From the IMG/VR virus record IMGVR_UViG_3300046734_000671, positions 1 to 64,000 of that record: a stretch of DNA of 64,000 nucleotides, one strand, 5' to 3'. Shown here piece after piece: positions 13,324-21,642 of the stretch (positions are counted from its first letter, which is position 1; each line of letters begins with the position of its first letter). Made by a program: the position numbers and the translations under genes. Source of the DNA: a virus. Below the pieces are notes generated by a model. It was not told the DNA's origin. It made no database searches and was given only the letters and a program-made list of their open reading frames with translations.

Positions 13324-14611
13324 TAATCGTATCTACATGGACGCAAACTTGGAACTTCGAGAGAAGTTATCCAAGGAATTGACGTACAAAATTGCACCTC
13401 AGAACCCTAATGATCCTCCGATCATTATTAAGAATCTGCAGCGGGTGCGCGAAAATCTGGTATCCATACCAATCGGACGAGGAGATCTAATACCAAATGC
13501 GTATGAAATGGTGGACAAGAGGGTTATGGTTCCTGTTAATTTTCCTGAGTTTCAGTTTGTACTCCGCGAATCTCAACAAGCCGTCTATGACGAACTCGAC
13601 GATAGCAGTATCATCAATGCGTGGGTAAGTTGGGGAAAAACATTTACAGGTCTTGCAATAGCAGGAAAGCTAAGACAAAAAACATTAGTTATTACACATA
13701 CAGTACCACTAAGAAATCAGTGGGCAAAAGAGGTAGAAAAAGTATATGGAATTACTCCAGGGATTATTGGTAGTGGTAGTTGGAACACCGATCCTTGTAT
13801 TGTGGTTGGTAATACCCAAACACTCTACAGAAACATCGATCGAATTCGAAAAATGTTTGGAACAATTATCTTGGACGAAATGCATCACGTATCTTCGCCA
13901 ACGTTTTCAAAAATTATCGATAGTAGTCACGCACGATACAAAATCGGACTGAGTGGCACAATCGAGCGAAAAGACGGAAAGCATGTAGTCTTTCGTGACT
14001 ACTTTGGTAGCAAACTGTTTCAACCTCCGAAAGAAAATTTTATGACTCCGAGCATTAATATTTATCGCTCGGAAGTACGCTTTATGGATGGTGCAAATAT
14101 TCCATGGGCAAATCGGGTAAATAACCTGGCAAACAATGAGGAATATGTTCATAGTGTCTCGTTACTTGCATCCTACTATGCAGCACGAGGGCATAAGGTA
14201 CTTGTAGTATCAGATCGCGTGCACTTTCTTAAGACTTGTGCACAATTAGTAGGAGAAAAAGCAATTTGTGTAACAGGGGAAGTGCCCCACGAAGAGCGCG
14301 AAAGCCTCATTGATGAGATAAATTATGGAAATAAAGAAATACTTTTTGGTACTCAAGCGATCTTTAGTGAAGGGATTTCAGTCAATTCCCTCTCTGTCCT
14401 TATACTCGGTACCCCTATCAACAACGAACCGCTCCTCACCCAGCTCATCGGAAGAGTTATACGAGAGCAAGAGGGAAAACGAGACCCTGTAATTGTTGAT
14501 ATTCATCTTAAAGGAAAAACTGCAACTCGTCAAGCCTCTAATCGTATGGGATACTATATGAAACAAGGGTATTCTATTAAAGAGCTTGGAGCCACGAAAA
14601 ATAGTTCTTGA
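13301..14611 (+). CDS. Superfamily 2 DNA/RNA helicase (UvsW-like)
   Basis: The TTG 13301 start overlaps the lipoprotein gene by 23 bases. The 436-residue product shows SF2 motifs: a Q-like FVLRESQQAVYDEL, motif I NAWVSWGKTFTGLAIAG (GKT kept, but with VSW in place of the usual T-G-x), motif Ia TLVITHTVPLRNQW, motif II TIILDEMHHVSS, motif III IGLSGTIERKDG, and motifs V-VI GTQAIFSEGISVNSL and QLIGRVIRE. UvsW-type helicases remodel recombination and replication forks in T4. It probably works with the gp46/47-like nuclease and the gp32-like protein downstream. Its last residues (KNSS) and stop codon are encoded by the P6 sequence. Confidence 0.85.
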   Translation: MLVKAVLSNRIYMDANLELREKLSKELTYKIAPQNPNDPPIIIKNLQRVRENLVSIPIGRGDLIPNAYEMVDKRVMVPVNFPEFQFVLRESQQAVYDELDDSSIINAWVSWGKTFTGLAIAGKLRQKTLVITHTVPLRNQWAKEVEKVYGITPGIIGSGSWNTDPCIVVGNTQTLYRNIDRIRKMFGTIILDEMHHVSSPTFSKIIDSSHARYKIGLSGTIERKDGKHVVFRDYFGSKLFQPPKENFMTPSINIYRSEVRFMDGANIPWANRVNNLANNEEYVHSVSLLASYYAARGHKVLVVSDRVHFLKTCAQLVGEKAICVTGEVPHEERESLIDEINYGNKEILFGTQAIFSEGISVNSLSVLILGTPINNEPLLTQLIGRVIREQEGKRDPVIVDIHLKGKTATRQASNRMGYYMKQGYSIKELGATKNSS

Positions 14612-14636
14612 CATTTACTTCAAATGTGTGTATAAT
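14608..14636 (+). promoter_or_regulatory. Sigma70-type promoter P6
   Basis: TTGACA (14608-14613) overlaps the helicase stop codon (14609-14611), and TATAAT lies at 14631-14636 with 17 bases between. AAAAATAGTTCTTGAC is identical to P4, and TTTAC-TCA follows in both. The ATG of the next gene begins one base after the -10 box, so its transcripts would start inside or after that start codon. Confidence 0.88.
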
Positions 14637-15038
14637 ATGTTGTTATATGATTGGAATAAAATCTTCGAAGTAGCCGATGGCAATACTTTTACTATATTTA
14701 TTATTTTTAAAATGATTACTGCAAAGTTAGTGCCTGAAAACAAATACGACCCTATCTTCGAATTAAGTAAAAAATCTTTTAACGGGGAATCTTTTATGCT
14801 TCACCCGGACATTCTTTTATTCAATGCATATAAACACGAGTACCGAGAGATAGCCCAGTATATCGCGTTGTGCTCTTTACGTCCAATTTCGGACTATTCA
14901 GCAACTGGGAAAATAGATCTGGATACATATCTTGTGGATCTAGATTACGAACTTTTTAAAGATAACAGTCTACTTCGTATAGAAGATGATACAATTCACT
15001 TTATATATGAAGAAGTCCCAAAGGAGAAATTACACTAA
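14637..15038 (+). CDS. Conserved hypothetical protein upstream of the single-strand binding protein
   Basis: The 133-residue product begins MLLYDWNKIFEVADGNTFTI; the motif SFMLHPDILLFNAYKHEYRE and the following IAQYIALCSLRPISDY look conserved and helical. The start is uncertain: ATG 14637 touches the promoter -10, TTG 14640 is next, and ATG 14712 has no ribosome binding site. Translation from 14637 would need read-through transcription from upstream. Its end overlaps the next start by one base. Function is unknown. Confidence 0.6.
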   Translation: MLLYDWNKIFEVADGNTFTIFIIFKMITAKLVPENKYDPIFELSKKSFNGESFMLHPDILLFNAYKHEYREIAQYIALCSLRPISDYSATGKIDLDTYLVDLDYELFKDNSLLRIEDDTIHFIYEEVPKEKLH

Positions 15039-15661
15039 TGGCACTATCATTTAACAAAGCCGCTGGCGGCGCAAAGAAGTCTAGCATTACATCTTACTCA
15101 TATCGTGACGGAGACAACGAAGTTCGTCTCGTAGGTGACGTACTTGCACGATATGTTTATTGGCTAGAAGGTAAGAATGGAAAGAACATCCCTTTTGAGT
15201 GTCTTTCTTTTGATCGTAACGAAGAGCGATTCAACAACATGGAAAAAGATTGGGTACGTGAGTACTACCCCGATCTAAAGTGTGGCTGGAGCTACGCTAT
15301 GCAGTGTCTTGACCAAGGAGAAGTCAAGATTATCAATCTTAAGAAGAAGCTCTTTGAAGCTATTCTTACAGCAGCAGAAGACCTGGGCGATCCTACAGAT
15401 CCCGAAAGCGGATGGGATGTTAAGTTCAAGCGAGTAAAGACTGGACCTCTGCCCTACAATGTAGAGTACCAACTCCAGGTCTTGAAGTGCAAGCAGCGAG
15501 CTCTTGGCGAAGATGAGATGACAGCTATCTCTGAGTTGAAGTCAATGGATGATGTTATGCCTCGTCCTACCCCTGATGCACAAAAGAAGTTGCTCGATGA
15601 AATTCGAGAAGAGGCAGCAGATGTTGACGAAGAACTAGGTGAAGAGTTTGACTTGACATGA
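15038..15661 (+). CDS. gp32-like single-stranded DNA-binding protein
   Basis: The 207-residue product has the layout of T4 gp32-type proteins: a basic N-terminal arm (FNKAAGGAKKSSITSYSY), a central OB-like core with DNEVRLVGDVLARYVYWLEG, FECLSFDRNEERF, DLKCGWSYAMQCLDQ and GDPTDPESGWDVKFKRVKTG, and an acidic tail (EIREEAADVDEELGEEFDLT). The acidic tail normally recruits partner replication proteins. It coats single-stranded DNA in replication and recombination. It is the main gene behind P6 and is followed with an ATGA overlap by the nuclease genes. GC-rich third positions suggest strong expression. Confidence 0.82.
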   Translation: MALSFNKAAGGAKKSSITSYSYRDGDNEVRLVGDVLARYVYWLEGKNGKNIPFECLSFDRNEERFNNMEKDWVREYYPDLKCGWSYAMQCLDQGEVKIINLKKKLFEAILTAAEDLGDPTDPESGWDVKFKRVKTGPLPYNVEYQLQVLKCKQRALGEDEMTAISELKSMDDVMPRPTPDAQKKLLDEIREEAADVDEELGEEFDLT

Positions 15662-16617
15662 TTTTATTTACGGCAGACTGGCACATAAAGCTAGGTCAGA
15701 AGAACGTGCCCAAAGAGTGGGCACTTAACCGTTATGGATTATTTTTCGAGCAAATACATAGTCTCGAAAAGCAGTGCGAAATGCACATTATTGGTGGTGA
15801 TCTTTTTGACCGTCTGCCGAACATGGAGGAACTGGAACTCTACTTCTCGTTTATTCGGGAAGTAGGGATTCCAACTCTTATCTATGACGGTAATCATGAA
15901 GCAACAAAGAAAAACAAAACGTTCTTTACTCAACTTAAGCAAGTGACTAGAGATATAAACCCACTTGTAAAAATAGCGGATATTTCATACTATGATTCCG
16001 ATCTTGGTTTTAGTATTCTTCCTTACGCCGATCTCCACAGAGAAGGAAGCATTGAAAAATTTATATCAACAGCACCACTCTTTACTCATGTACGAGGAGA
16101 AATACCTCCACACGTCAAGCCAGAGGTGGACTTAGACAGATTTGAGGACTTTCCCGTTGTATTTGCAGGAGATCTACACGCACACAGCAACACTCAAAGA
16201 AATATTGTGTACCCAGGGTCTCCTATGACAACATCGTTTCATAGAACAGAAGTTAAAACAGGATATTTGCTTATAAATCCAAACGATTGGTCTTGGATAT
16301 GGGAGCCTTTTGACCTTCCACAATTGATACGAAAAACTGTATCAGATCCAAGTGAAATGGTTTCTACCAACTATCACCATACGATTTATGAGATTGAAGG
16401 GGATATGCAAGAGCTTGCGAATGTAAAAAATAATGATCTCTTAGACAAAAAAGTAGTAAAGAGAAATACAGAAGCAACTTTAATTATAGATAATGAAATG
16501 ACTCTTGAAGAAGAGTTAGTTGAATATTTAACATATATACTAGAAATCTCAGAAGCGCAAATACCAAACATAATAGGTGTATTTAATGATTACTCTGCAA
16601 AAATTACGATGGAGTAA
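15658..16617 (+). CDS. SbcD/gp47-like recombination nuclease subunit
   Basis: The 319-residue product is a calcineurin-type metallophosphoesterase. The metal-binding motifs are in order: FTADWHIKLGQ (D-x-H), IIGGDLFDRLPN (GD), YDGNHEATK (GNHE), and VVFAGDLHAHSNTQR with IVYPGSP. With its SbcC/gp46 partner it processes double-strand breaks to make 3' ends for recombination-dependent replication. It starts by an ATGA overlap and overlaps the next gene by 32 bases. Confidence 0.9.
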   Translation: MILFTADWHIKLGQKNVPKEWALNRYGLFFEQIHSLEKQCEMHIIGGDLFDRLPNMEELELYFSFIREVGIPTLIYDGNHEATKKNKTFFTQLKQVTRDINPLVKIADISYYDSDLGFSILPYADLHREGSIEKFISTAPLFTHVRGEIPPHVKPEVDLDRFEDFPVVFAGDLHAHSNTQRNIVYPGSPMTTSFHRTEVKTGYLLINPNDWSWIWEPFDLPQLIRKTVSDPSEMVSTNYHHTIYEIEGDMQELANVKNNDLLDKKVVKRNTEATLIIDNEMTLEEELVEYLTYILEISEAQIPNIIGVFNDYSAKITME

Positions 16618-18379
16618 CTGCTTTAGCTATGGAGAAACCAATGAGTTAGATTTAAGCAGTAATACTGTTACTCAACTTGTTGGTACTAACGGGATGGGGA
16701 AGTCCTCCATCCCGTTAATTATAGAGGAAGCTCTCTATAATAAGAATTCCAAAGGCATCAAAAAAGCAGACATACCAAATCGATATGTTAATCAAGGTTA
16801 TAGTATACACTTAACCTTTACTAAGGATACCAAACACTATGAGGTTCTCATCGACCGAAAGTCCAGTATTAAACTTCGACTCCTCGAAAATGGCGAGGAT
16901 ATATCCTCACATACCGCAACCAATACCTATAAGACACTGCAAGATATTATCGGTATTGATTTCAAAACATTCACCCAATTGGTATATCAAAACACTAGCA
17001 GCAGCTTACAATTTCTCACAGCGACCGATACGAATAGAAAAAAATTCTTAATTGATTTGTTACACTTAGAGCACTATGTTAGATTATTTGAGTTGTTTAA
17101 AGAAGAGTCTAGGAAGCAGACTGTTAATCTTGCAAGCGTAGAATCAAAGATAGCAACAATAGAAAAATGGTTGCAAGATAATAAATTGACCGATACAACC
17201 ATACTGCCACTGAAAGAAATTTTAATCGACACATCAAAAGATGAAAAGGAATACGCTGAACTCTCATTAGAAATTAAAAATATTTCTGAAAAAAATAAAA
17301 AAATTAATCAGAATAATACGTATAAAGAAATGCTAAGCGAGATTGATCTACAAAAAGCACAATCTTGTACTGTAGCAGAAAAACAATCATATGATAGATT
17401 GCAATCAGATTTAGGTAATCTTCGCGGGGTCGTAGCGGGGTCAAAGAAACTACTGGCAAAGCTAGAGAAACTGGGGGATCATTGCCCTACTTGTGAGCAA
17501 GAAGTAGATCCTGGATTCAAACAAAAACTCATTGATGAAGAAAGTAGAAAGATTGCAGAAAATAGAAGGGAAGAATATGAAATTGAAGGAAGAATATCAG
17601 AAATTAAGCGAGACAATGCCGAGTATGACAATGCCAGAAAAATTGAAAGAGAGTGGCAAGAAATTTATCGAAGTATTGACCGAACTTTACCAGTGGCCCT
17701 CTTGGACAAAGGAGAGCTTGAAAGCCGCTTGGGAAGAATACGAGCTGACTTGGTTCAAGCACAAGAGTCTTTGGAGAAGATCACAAGAAGTAACGAAAAG
17801 ATCACAAGACATAACACAAGAATTCAAGTAATTCAAGAACAGACAGACAACTTCTTAGCCCAGCTTGAAGAGCAACAAGCACAGTTTGAAGTCTACAAAG
17901 AAACTGCAAATAATTTAGAAGTTCTAAAGAAAGCATTTAGTACAAATGGATTGATTGCATATAAAATTGAAAATCTTGTAAAAGACTTAGAAGAGCTTAC
18001 AAATCATTATTTGGCGGAATTATCAGATGGAAGATTCACACTCGAATTTGTTGTTAGCAATGATAAGCTTAACGTGCAGATTACTGATAATGGGAATATC
18101 GTTGACATACTTGCTTTATCTAGTGGCGAGCTTGCTAGGGTAAATACAGCTACTCTTATTGCTATTCGCAAATTGATGAGTAGTATATCCAAATCCAAAA
18201 TAAATATATTATTTTTGGACGAAGTCATTGCAGTTTTAGATGATGCAGGACGAGAAAAATTAGTAGAAGTATTGTTAGAAGAGGATCTAAATACTTATGT
18301 TGTTAGTCACGGATGGACACATCCTCTACTTGAAAAAGTAGAAGTTGTTAAATCAGGAAATATATCGAGGTTAGAATGA
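16586..18379 (+). CDS. SbcC/gp46-like recombination nuclease ATPase subunit
   Basis: ATG 16586 gives 597 residues; an in-frame GTG lies nine bases upstream. It is an SMC-type ATPase: Walker A QLVGTNGMGKSSIPLIIEEA near residue 30, long coiled-coil arms either side of a zinc hook DHCPTCEQEVDPG (about residues 298-310), an ABC signature-like ALSSGELARVNTATLIA, and Walker B/D-loop NILFLDEVIAVLDDAGREKL. It ends with the H-loop-like YVVSHGWTHPL. Together with the phosphoesterase encoded just upstream it forms the Rad50/Mre11-type complex. Confidence 0.92.
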   Translation: MITLQKLRWSNCFSYGETNELDLSSNTVTQLVGTNGMGKSSIPLIIEEALYNKNSKGIKKADIPNRYVNQGYSIHLTFTKDTKHYEVLIDRKSSIKLRLLENGEDISSHTATNTYKTLQDIIGIDFKTFTQLVYQNTSSSLQFLTATDTNRKKFLIDLLHLEHYVRLFELFKEESRKQTVNLASVESKIATIEKWLQDNKLTDTTILPLKEILIDTSKDEKEYAELSLEIKNISEKNKKINQNNTYKEMLSEIDLQKAQSCTVAEKQSYDRLQSDLGNLRGVVAGSKKLLAKLEKLGDHCPTCEQEVDPGFKQKLIDEESRKIAENRREEYEIEGRISEIKRDNAEYDNARKIEREWQEIYRSIDRTLPVALLDKGELESRLGRIRADLVQAQESLEKITRSNEKITRHNTRIQVIQEQTDNFLAQLEEQQAQFEVYKETANNLEVLKKAFSTNGLIAYKIENLVKDLEELTNHYLAELSDGRFTLEFVVSNDKLNVQITDNGNIVDILALSSGELARVNTATLIAIRKLMSSISKSKINILFLDEVIAVLDDAGREKLVEVLLEEDLNTYVVSHGWTHPLLEKVEVVKSGNISRLE

Positions 18380-18612
18380 CAGATGAAGGAATGACACTTA
18401 CTACGGGGCATCTTATGATAGAAAATATGAAGGAGTATTTGCTTGGTAAGTGTAAATACCACGAAACAAATGTTAAAGTTTACTTTTTAAATCCTGTTGG
18501 TATCGGAGAACATCCAGATATTCTTGGAGCTATCGAGACAGAGCTAGAAAAGCTCGCAGAGTATAAAGAAAAATTAGATGTACTTCGACAGATAGAGAGG
18601 AGCTTGTGGTAG
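18376..18612 (+). CDS. Small conserved phage protein (78 aa)
   Basis: It starts by an ATGA overlap with the nuclease subunit gene. The segment HETNVKVYFLNPVGIGEHPD followed by ILGAIETELEKLAEYKEKLD matches a small hypothetical protein I recognise from T4-like and other marine phages. Its C-terminal half is a predicted coiled coil. Function is unknown. It overlaps the resolvase start by seven bases. Confidence 0.65.
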   Translation: MTDEGMTLTTGHLMIENMKEYLLGKCKYHETNVKVYFLNPVGIGEHPDILGAIETELEKLAEYKEKLDVLRQIERSLW

Positions 18613-19052
18613 ACAGCAGAGCAAAGGGCGCTCGAGGAGAGTATCTAGTAAGAGATTTATTAAGAGAACATACCGGCCTTCAGTTTGAAAGAGTCCCGAG
18701 TTCCGGGGCTCTTGAGTATTTGAAGGGAGATTTGTATGTTCCGCATGAAAAAAATAAATATTGTATAGAAGTAAAAAACTATTCTGAGTCTCCTCTTACT
18801 GATAAAATTTTTACTGCGCCTAGAACAAATAATCTCATTCGGTGGTGGAATAAAGTAGTACAACAAGCGCACCGAGGTAATCAAGAACCGTTGTTGTTTT
18901 TTAAATATAATCGCTCTCCTATATTTGTAGTAGCAAAAGATAAGCCAGAAAATTTCTCTCTCTGGATAGATATAAATTTTTTGGGGTGTCATGTTATGGT
19001 TGCAGATGAGTGGTTAAAAAACGAAAAGCCGGAGTTTTTAAATGGCATTTAA
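18606..19052 (+). CDS. Holliday junction resolvase-like nuclease (PD-(D/E)xK fold)
   Basis: GTG 18606 with GAGAGGAG upstream gives 148 residues. The family pattern is clear: AKGARGEYLVRDLL (Glu12), ERVPSSGALEYLKGDLYV (Asp42), YCIEVKNYSES (Glu55, Lys57), then NNLIRWWNKVVQQA and PLLFFKYNRSPIFVV. This arrangement matches archaeal Hjc-type and related phage resolvases, which cut four-way junctions to free branched replication products. A general nuclease role of the same fold is also possible. Confidence 0.78.
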   Translation: MVDSRAKGARGEYLVRDLLREHTGLQFERVPSSGALEYLKGDLYVPHEKNKYCIEVKNYSESPLTDKIFTAPRTNNLIRWWNKVVQQAHRGNQEPLLFFKYNRSPIFVVAKDKPENFSLWIDINFLGCHVMVADEWLKNEKPEFLNGI

Positions 19053-19881
19053 TTTTGAGCATAGAATATCAGATACAAGAACAACACTGATAGTAGATGC
19101 ACTAAATCTTGCATTTCGATGGAAACATCAAGGCAGAACAGATTTTAGGTATGACTATCAAAAAACAGTACAGTCTCTTGCTTCTTCATATGGATGTAGC
19201 GAAGTAATTATAGCAGCAGATTGGGGATCTTCTTCATACAGAAAAGAACTGTATCCCGACTACAAACAGAATAGAAAAGAGAAGTTTGCAGAACAAAGTG
19301 AGGAAGAAAGAATTGCTTTTGAAGAGTTCTTTGAGGAGTTTGAAGCAACACTTGAAGTCCTTGCAGAAGATTATATACTACTTCGATACAAAGGTGTAGA
19401 AGCAGATGATGTTGCTGCACATCTAGTAAAGCATAAAAATGTTTATGATTTAGAGAATATATGGCTAGTATCAAGTGACCGAGACTGGGACTTACTTATT
19501 CAAGATACTGTAAGTAGATTTTCTTATGTGACGAGGAAGGAAGTCACGCTAGAAAATTGGCCAACTCATTATGATGTAAAACCCGAAGAATATATTTCTC
19601 TAAAATGTTTAACGGGAGATAAAGGTGATAATGTACCAGGAATTCCTGGAATTGGACCGAAACGAGCACAACAACTAATAGAACAATACGGAAATGCTTT
19701 TAGTATTTATGAAGCAATACCTATTAATAGTAAGTATAAATATATACAAACTCTTAATGAAAATGCGGATCAAATCTTAGCAAACTATGAACTTATGGAT
19801 TTAATAACTTTTTGCGATGATGCAATAGGTAAGGCTAATATAGTAGATATTGAGAGTAAAATAAATGAATATAGAAATTGA
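19042..19881 (+). CDS. 5'-3' exonuclease / flap endonuclease
   Basis: The 279-residue product has the FEN family elements: an N-terminal Asp in TTLIVDALNLAFRW, basic YPDYKQNRKEKF, the acidic cluster YKGVEADDVAAHLV, LVSSDRDWDLLIQD, and the H3TH region LTGDKGDNVPGIPGIGPKRA with QQLIEQYG. It removes RNA primers and flaps and resembles the separate 5' nucleases of T5 and T7; the phage polymerase at 10351 has no such domain. It overlaps its neighbours on both sides by 11 and 17 bases. Confidence 0.9.
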   Translation: MAFNFEHRISDTRTTLIVDALNLAFRWKHQGRTDFRYDYQKTVQSLASSYGCSEVIIAADWGSSSYRKELYPDYKQNRKEKFAEQSEEERIAFEEFFEEFEATLEVLAEDYILLRYKGVEADDVAAHLVKHKNVYDLENIWLVSSDRDWDLLIQDTVSRFSYVTRKEVTLENWPTHYDVKPEEYISLKCLTGDKGDNVPGIPGIGPKRAQQLIEQYGNAFSIYEAIPINSKYKYIQTLNENADQILANYELMDLITFCDDAIGKANIVDIESKINEYRN

Positions 19882-21640
19882 TTTTCGTAGAGATCGTTAT
19901 CTCTCCCAATTTAGTATAAGAACACTACAAGATAGATACCTAGTTGATGGAGAAGGCTCTCCACAGCAGGCATTTGCACGAGCAGCGGAGGCATTTGCAG
20001 ATGATGAAGGACATGCCCAGCGATTGTATGATTACGCTAGTAAGCTTTGGTTCATGTTCTCTACTCCCATCCTTAGCAATGGAGGTACTAAGCGGGGCCT
20101 TCCTATTTCTTGCTTTCTTAATTATGTGGATGATAGTAGAACTGGTATCACCGACCACTATACAGAAAATGCGTTTCTCAGTTCAGTCGGTGGTGGTATT
20201 GGTGGTTATTGGGGGGATATACGTTCAGTGGGTTCGAAAACCAGTAATGGATCTGAGTCTACAGGCGTTATACCATTTCTTAAAGTCGTAGATGCAGAAA
20301 TGCTTGCATTCTCACAAGGAGTAACAAGACGTGGAAGCTATGCTTCGTACTTACCGATGTCTCATCCAGAAGTCGAAGAATACTTGGATATGCGTAAACC
20401 TACTGGAGGCGATATTAATCGTAAGTCTACTAACTTGCACCACGGTATTATTATTCCTGACGATTTCATGCAGCTTATAGAAGGAGCTACAAAAGAAGAA
20501 GGATTCGATGATAGTTGGCCTTTGATTGATCCAAATAGCGGTATTACAACAAAAGTAGTATCTGCAAAAACATTATGGGTAAAACTTATTCAGAATCGAG
20601 TAGAGACTGGAGAGCCTTACATTATGTTTGGAGATACAGTACAAGAAGCACTTCCAGAGTGCCAAAAAGATCTTGGTCTGAAAGTAAACCAGTCAAATCT
20701 TTGTAGTGAAATTACACTTCCTACAGACGAAAATCGTACCGCAGTATGTTGTCTCTCAAGTGTAAACTTGGAAGAATACGATGAGTGGAGTAACGATCCT
20801 CAGTTTATTCCTGATCTTGTTCGTATGCTAGATAATGTACTCACTTATTTTATCGAAAATGCACCTAATGAACTAGCAAAAGCTAAGTATAGTGCAGAAC
20901 GAGAAAGAAGCATTGGCTTAGGAGCAATGGGATTTCATGCCTATTTACAAAGACATAGTATACCTTTCGAATCATTCCAAGCAAAAAACAGAAACATGGC
21001 AATGTTCTGGCACATCAAATCCTGTGCAGAAGCAGCAAGCGAAAAGCTTGCTCAAGAGCGCGGCGAAGCTCCTGATGCTATCGGGACTGGTCGTCGTAAT
21101 GTACATCTTCTTGCCATTGCTCCTAACGCTAGTAGTTCTATTATCTGTGGTAATACTAGTCCTAGTATTGAGCCATATCGAGCTAATGCGTTTACTCAAA
21201 AAACTAAAAGCGGATCTAGCTTACAAAAAAATGAGTATCTACAAGCTATACTACAAGAAATAGAAATGGATACAGAAGAAGTATGGAAAGATATTGTAAC
21301 AAATGGAGGTTCTGTTCAACATCTAGAATTTTTAGATGAATGGACAAAATATGTATTTAAAACCGCTGTAGAAATAGATCAGAGGTGGGTAGTAGATATG
21401 GCGGCAGACCGACAAAAACAAATTTGTCAAAGTCAATCTCTAAATATATTCTTTCCTTCGGATGTATCAAAACAAGAGCTGCACTCAATACATATGATGG
21501 CATGGAAGAAAAAAGTAAAAACACTTTACTACTTACGTAGTGAGGCCCATAAAAGAGCAGAAAATGTATCAGATGAAGTTCTACGACAAAGAATATTTGA
21601 GTCGATGGACGAAGACGCTTGTGTAGCGTGTGAAGGGTGA
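19865..21640 (+). CDS. nrdA: Ribonucleotide reductase class I, large subunit
   Basis: This 591-residue protein reduces ribonucleotides to deoxyribonucleotides. All active-site elements are present: first redox Cys in LPISCFLNYVDD, N-x-C-x-E catalytic motif in QSNLCSEITLP, second redox Cys in AVCCLSSVNLEEY, ERSIGLGAMGFHAYL, the PNASSSIICGNTSPSIEPY loop, and a C-terminal CVACEG tail with the pair that is re-reduced by thioredoxin or glutaredoxin. It is about 170 residues shorter than E. coli NrdA and starts past the ATP-cone region, so it should lack dATP feedback inhibition. It is coupled to nrdB. Confidence 0.94.
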   Translation: MNIEIDFRRDRYLSQFSIRTLQDRYLVDGEGSPQQAFARAAEAFADDEGHAQRLYDYASKLWFMFSTPILSNGGTKRGLPISCFLNYVDDSRTGITDHYTENAFLSSVGGGIGGYWGDIRSVGSKTSNGSESTGVIPFLKVVDAEMLAFSQGVTRRGSYASYLPMSHPEVEEYLDMRKPTGGDINRKSTNLHHGIIIPDDFMQLIEGATKEEGFDDSWPLIDPNSGITTKVVSAKTLWVKLIQNRVETGEPYIMFGDTVQEALPECQKDLGLKVNQSNLCSEITLPTDENRTAVCCLSSVNLEEYDEWSNDPQFIPDLVRMLDNVLTYFIENAPNELAKAKYSAERERSIGLGAMGFHAYLQRHSIPFESFQAKNRNMAMFWHIKSCAEAASEKLAQERGEAPDAIGTGRRNVHLLAIAPNASSSIICGNTSPSIEPYRANAFTQKTKSGSSLQKNEYLQAILQEIEMDTEEVWKDIVTNGGSVQHLEFLDEWTKYVFKTAVEIDQRWVVDMAADRQKQICQSQSLNIFFPSDVSKQELHSIHMMAWKKKVKTLYYLRSEAHKRAENVSDEVLRQRIFESMDEDACVACEG

Positions 21641-21642
21641 AT

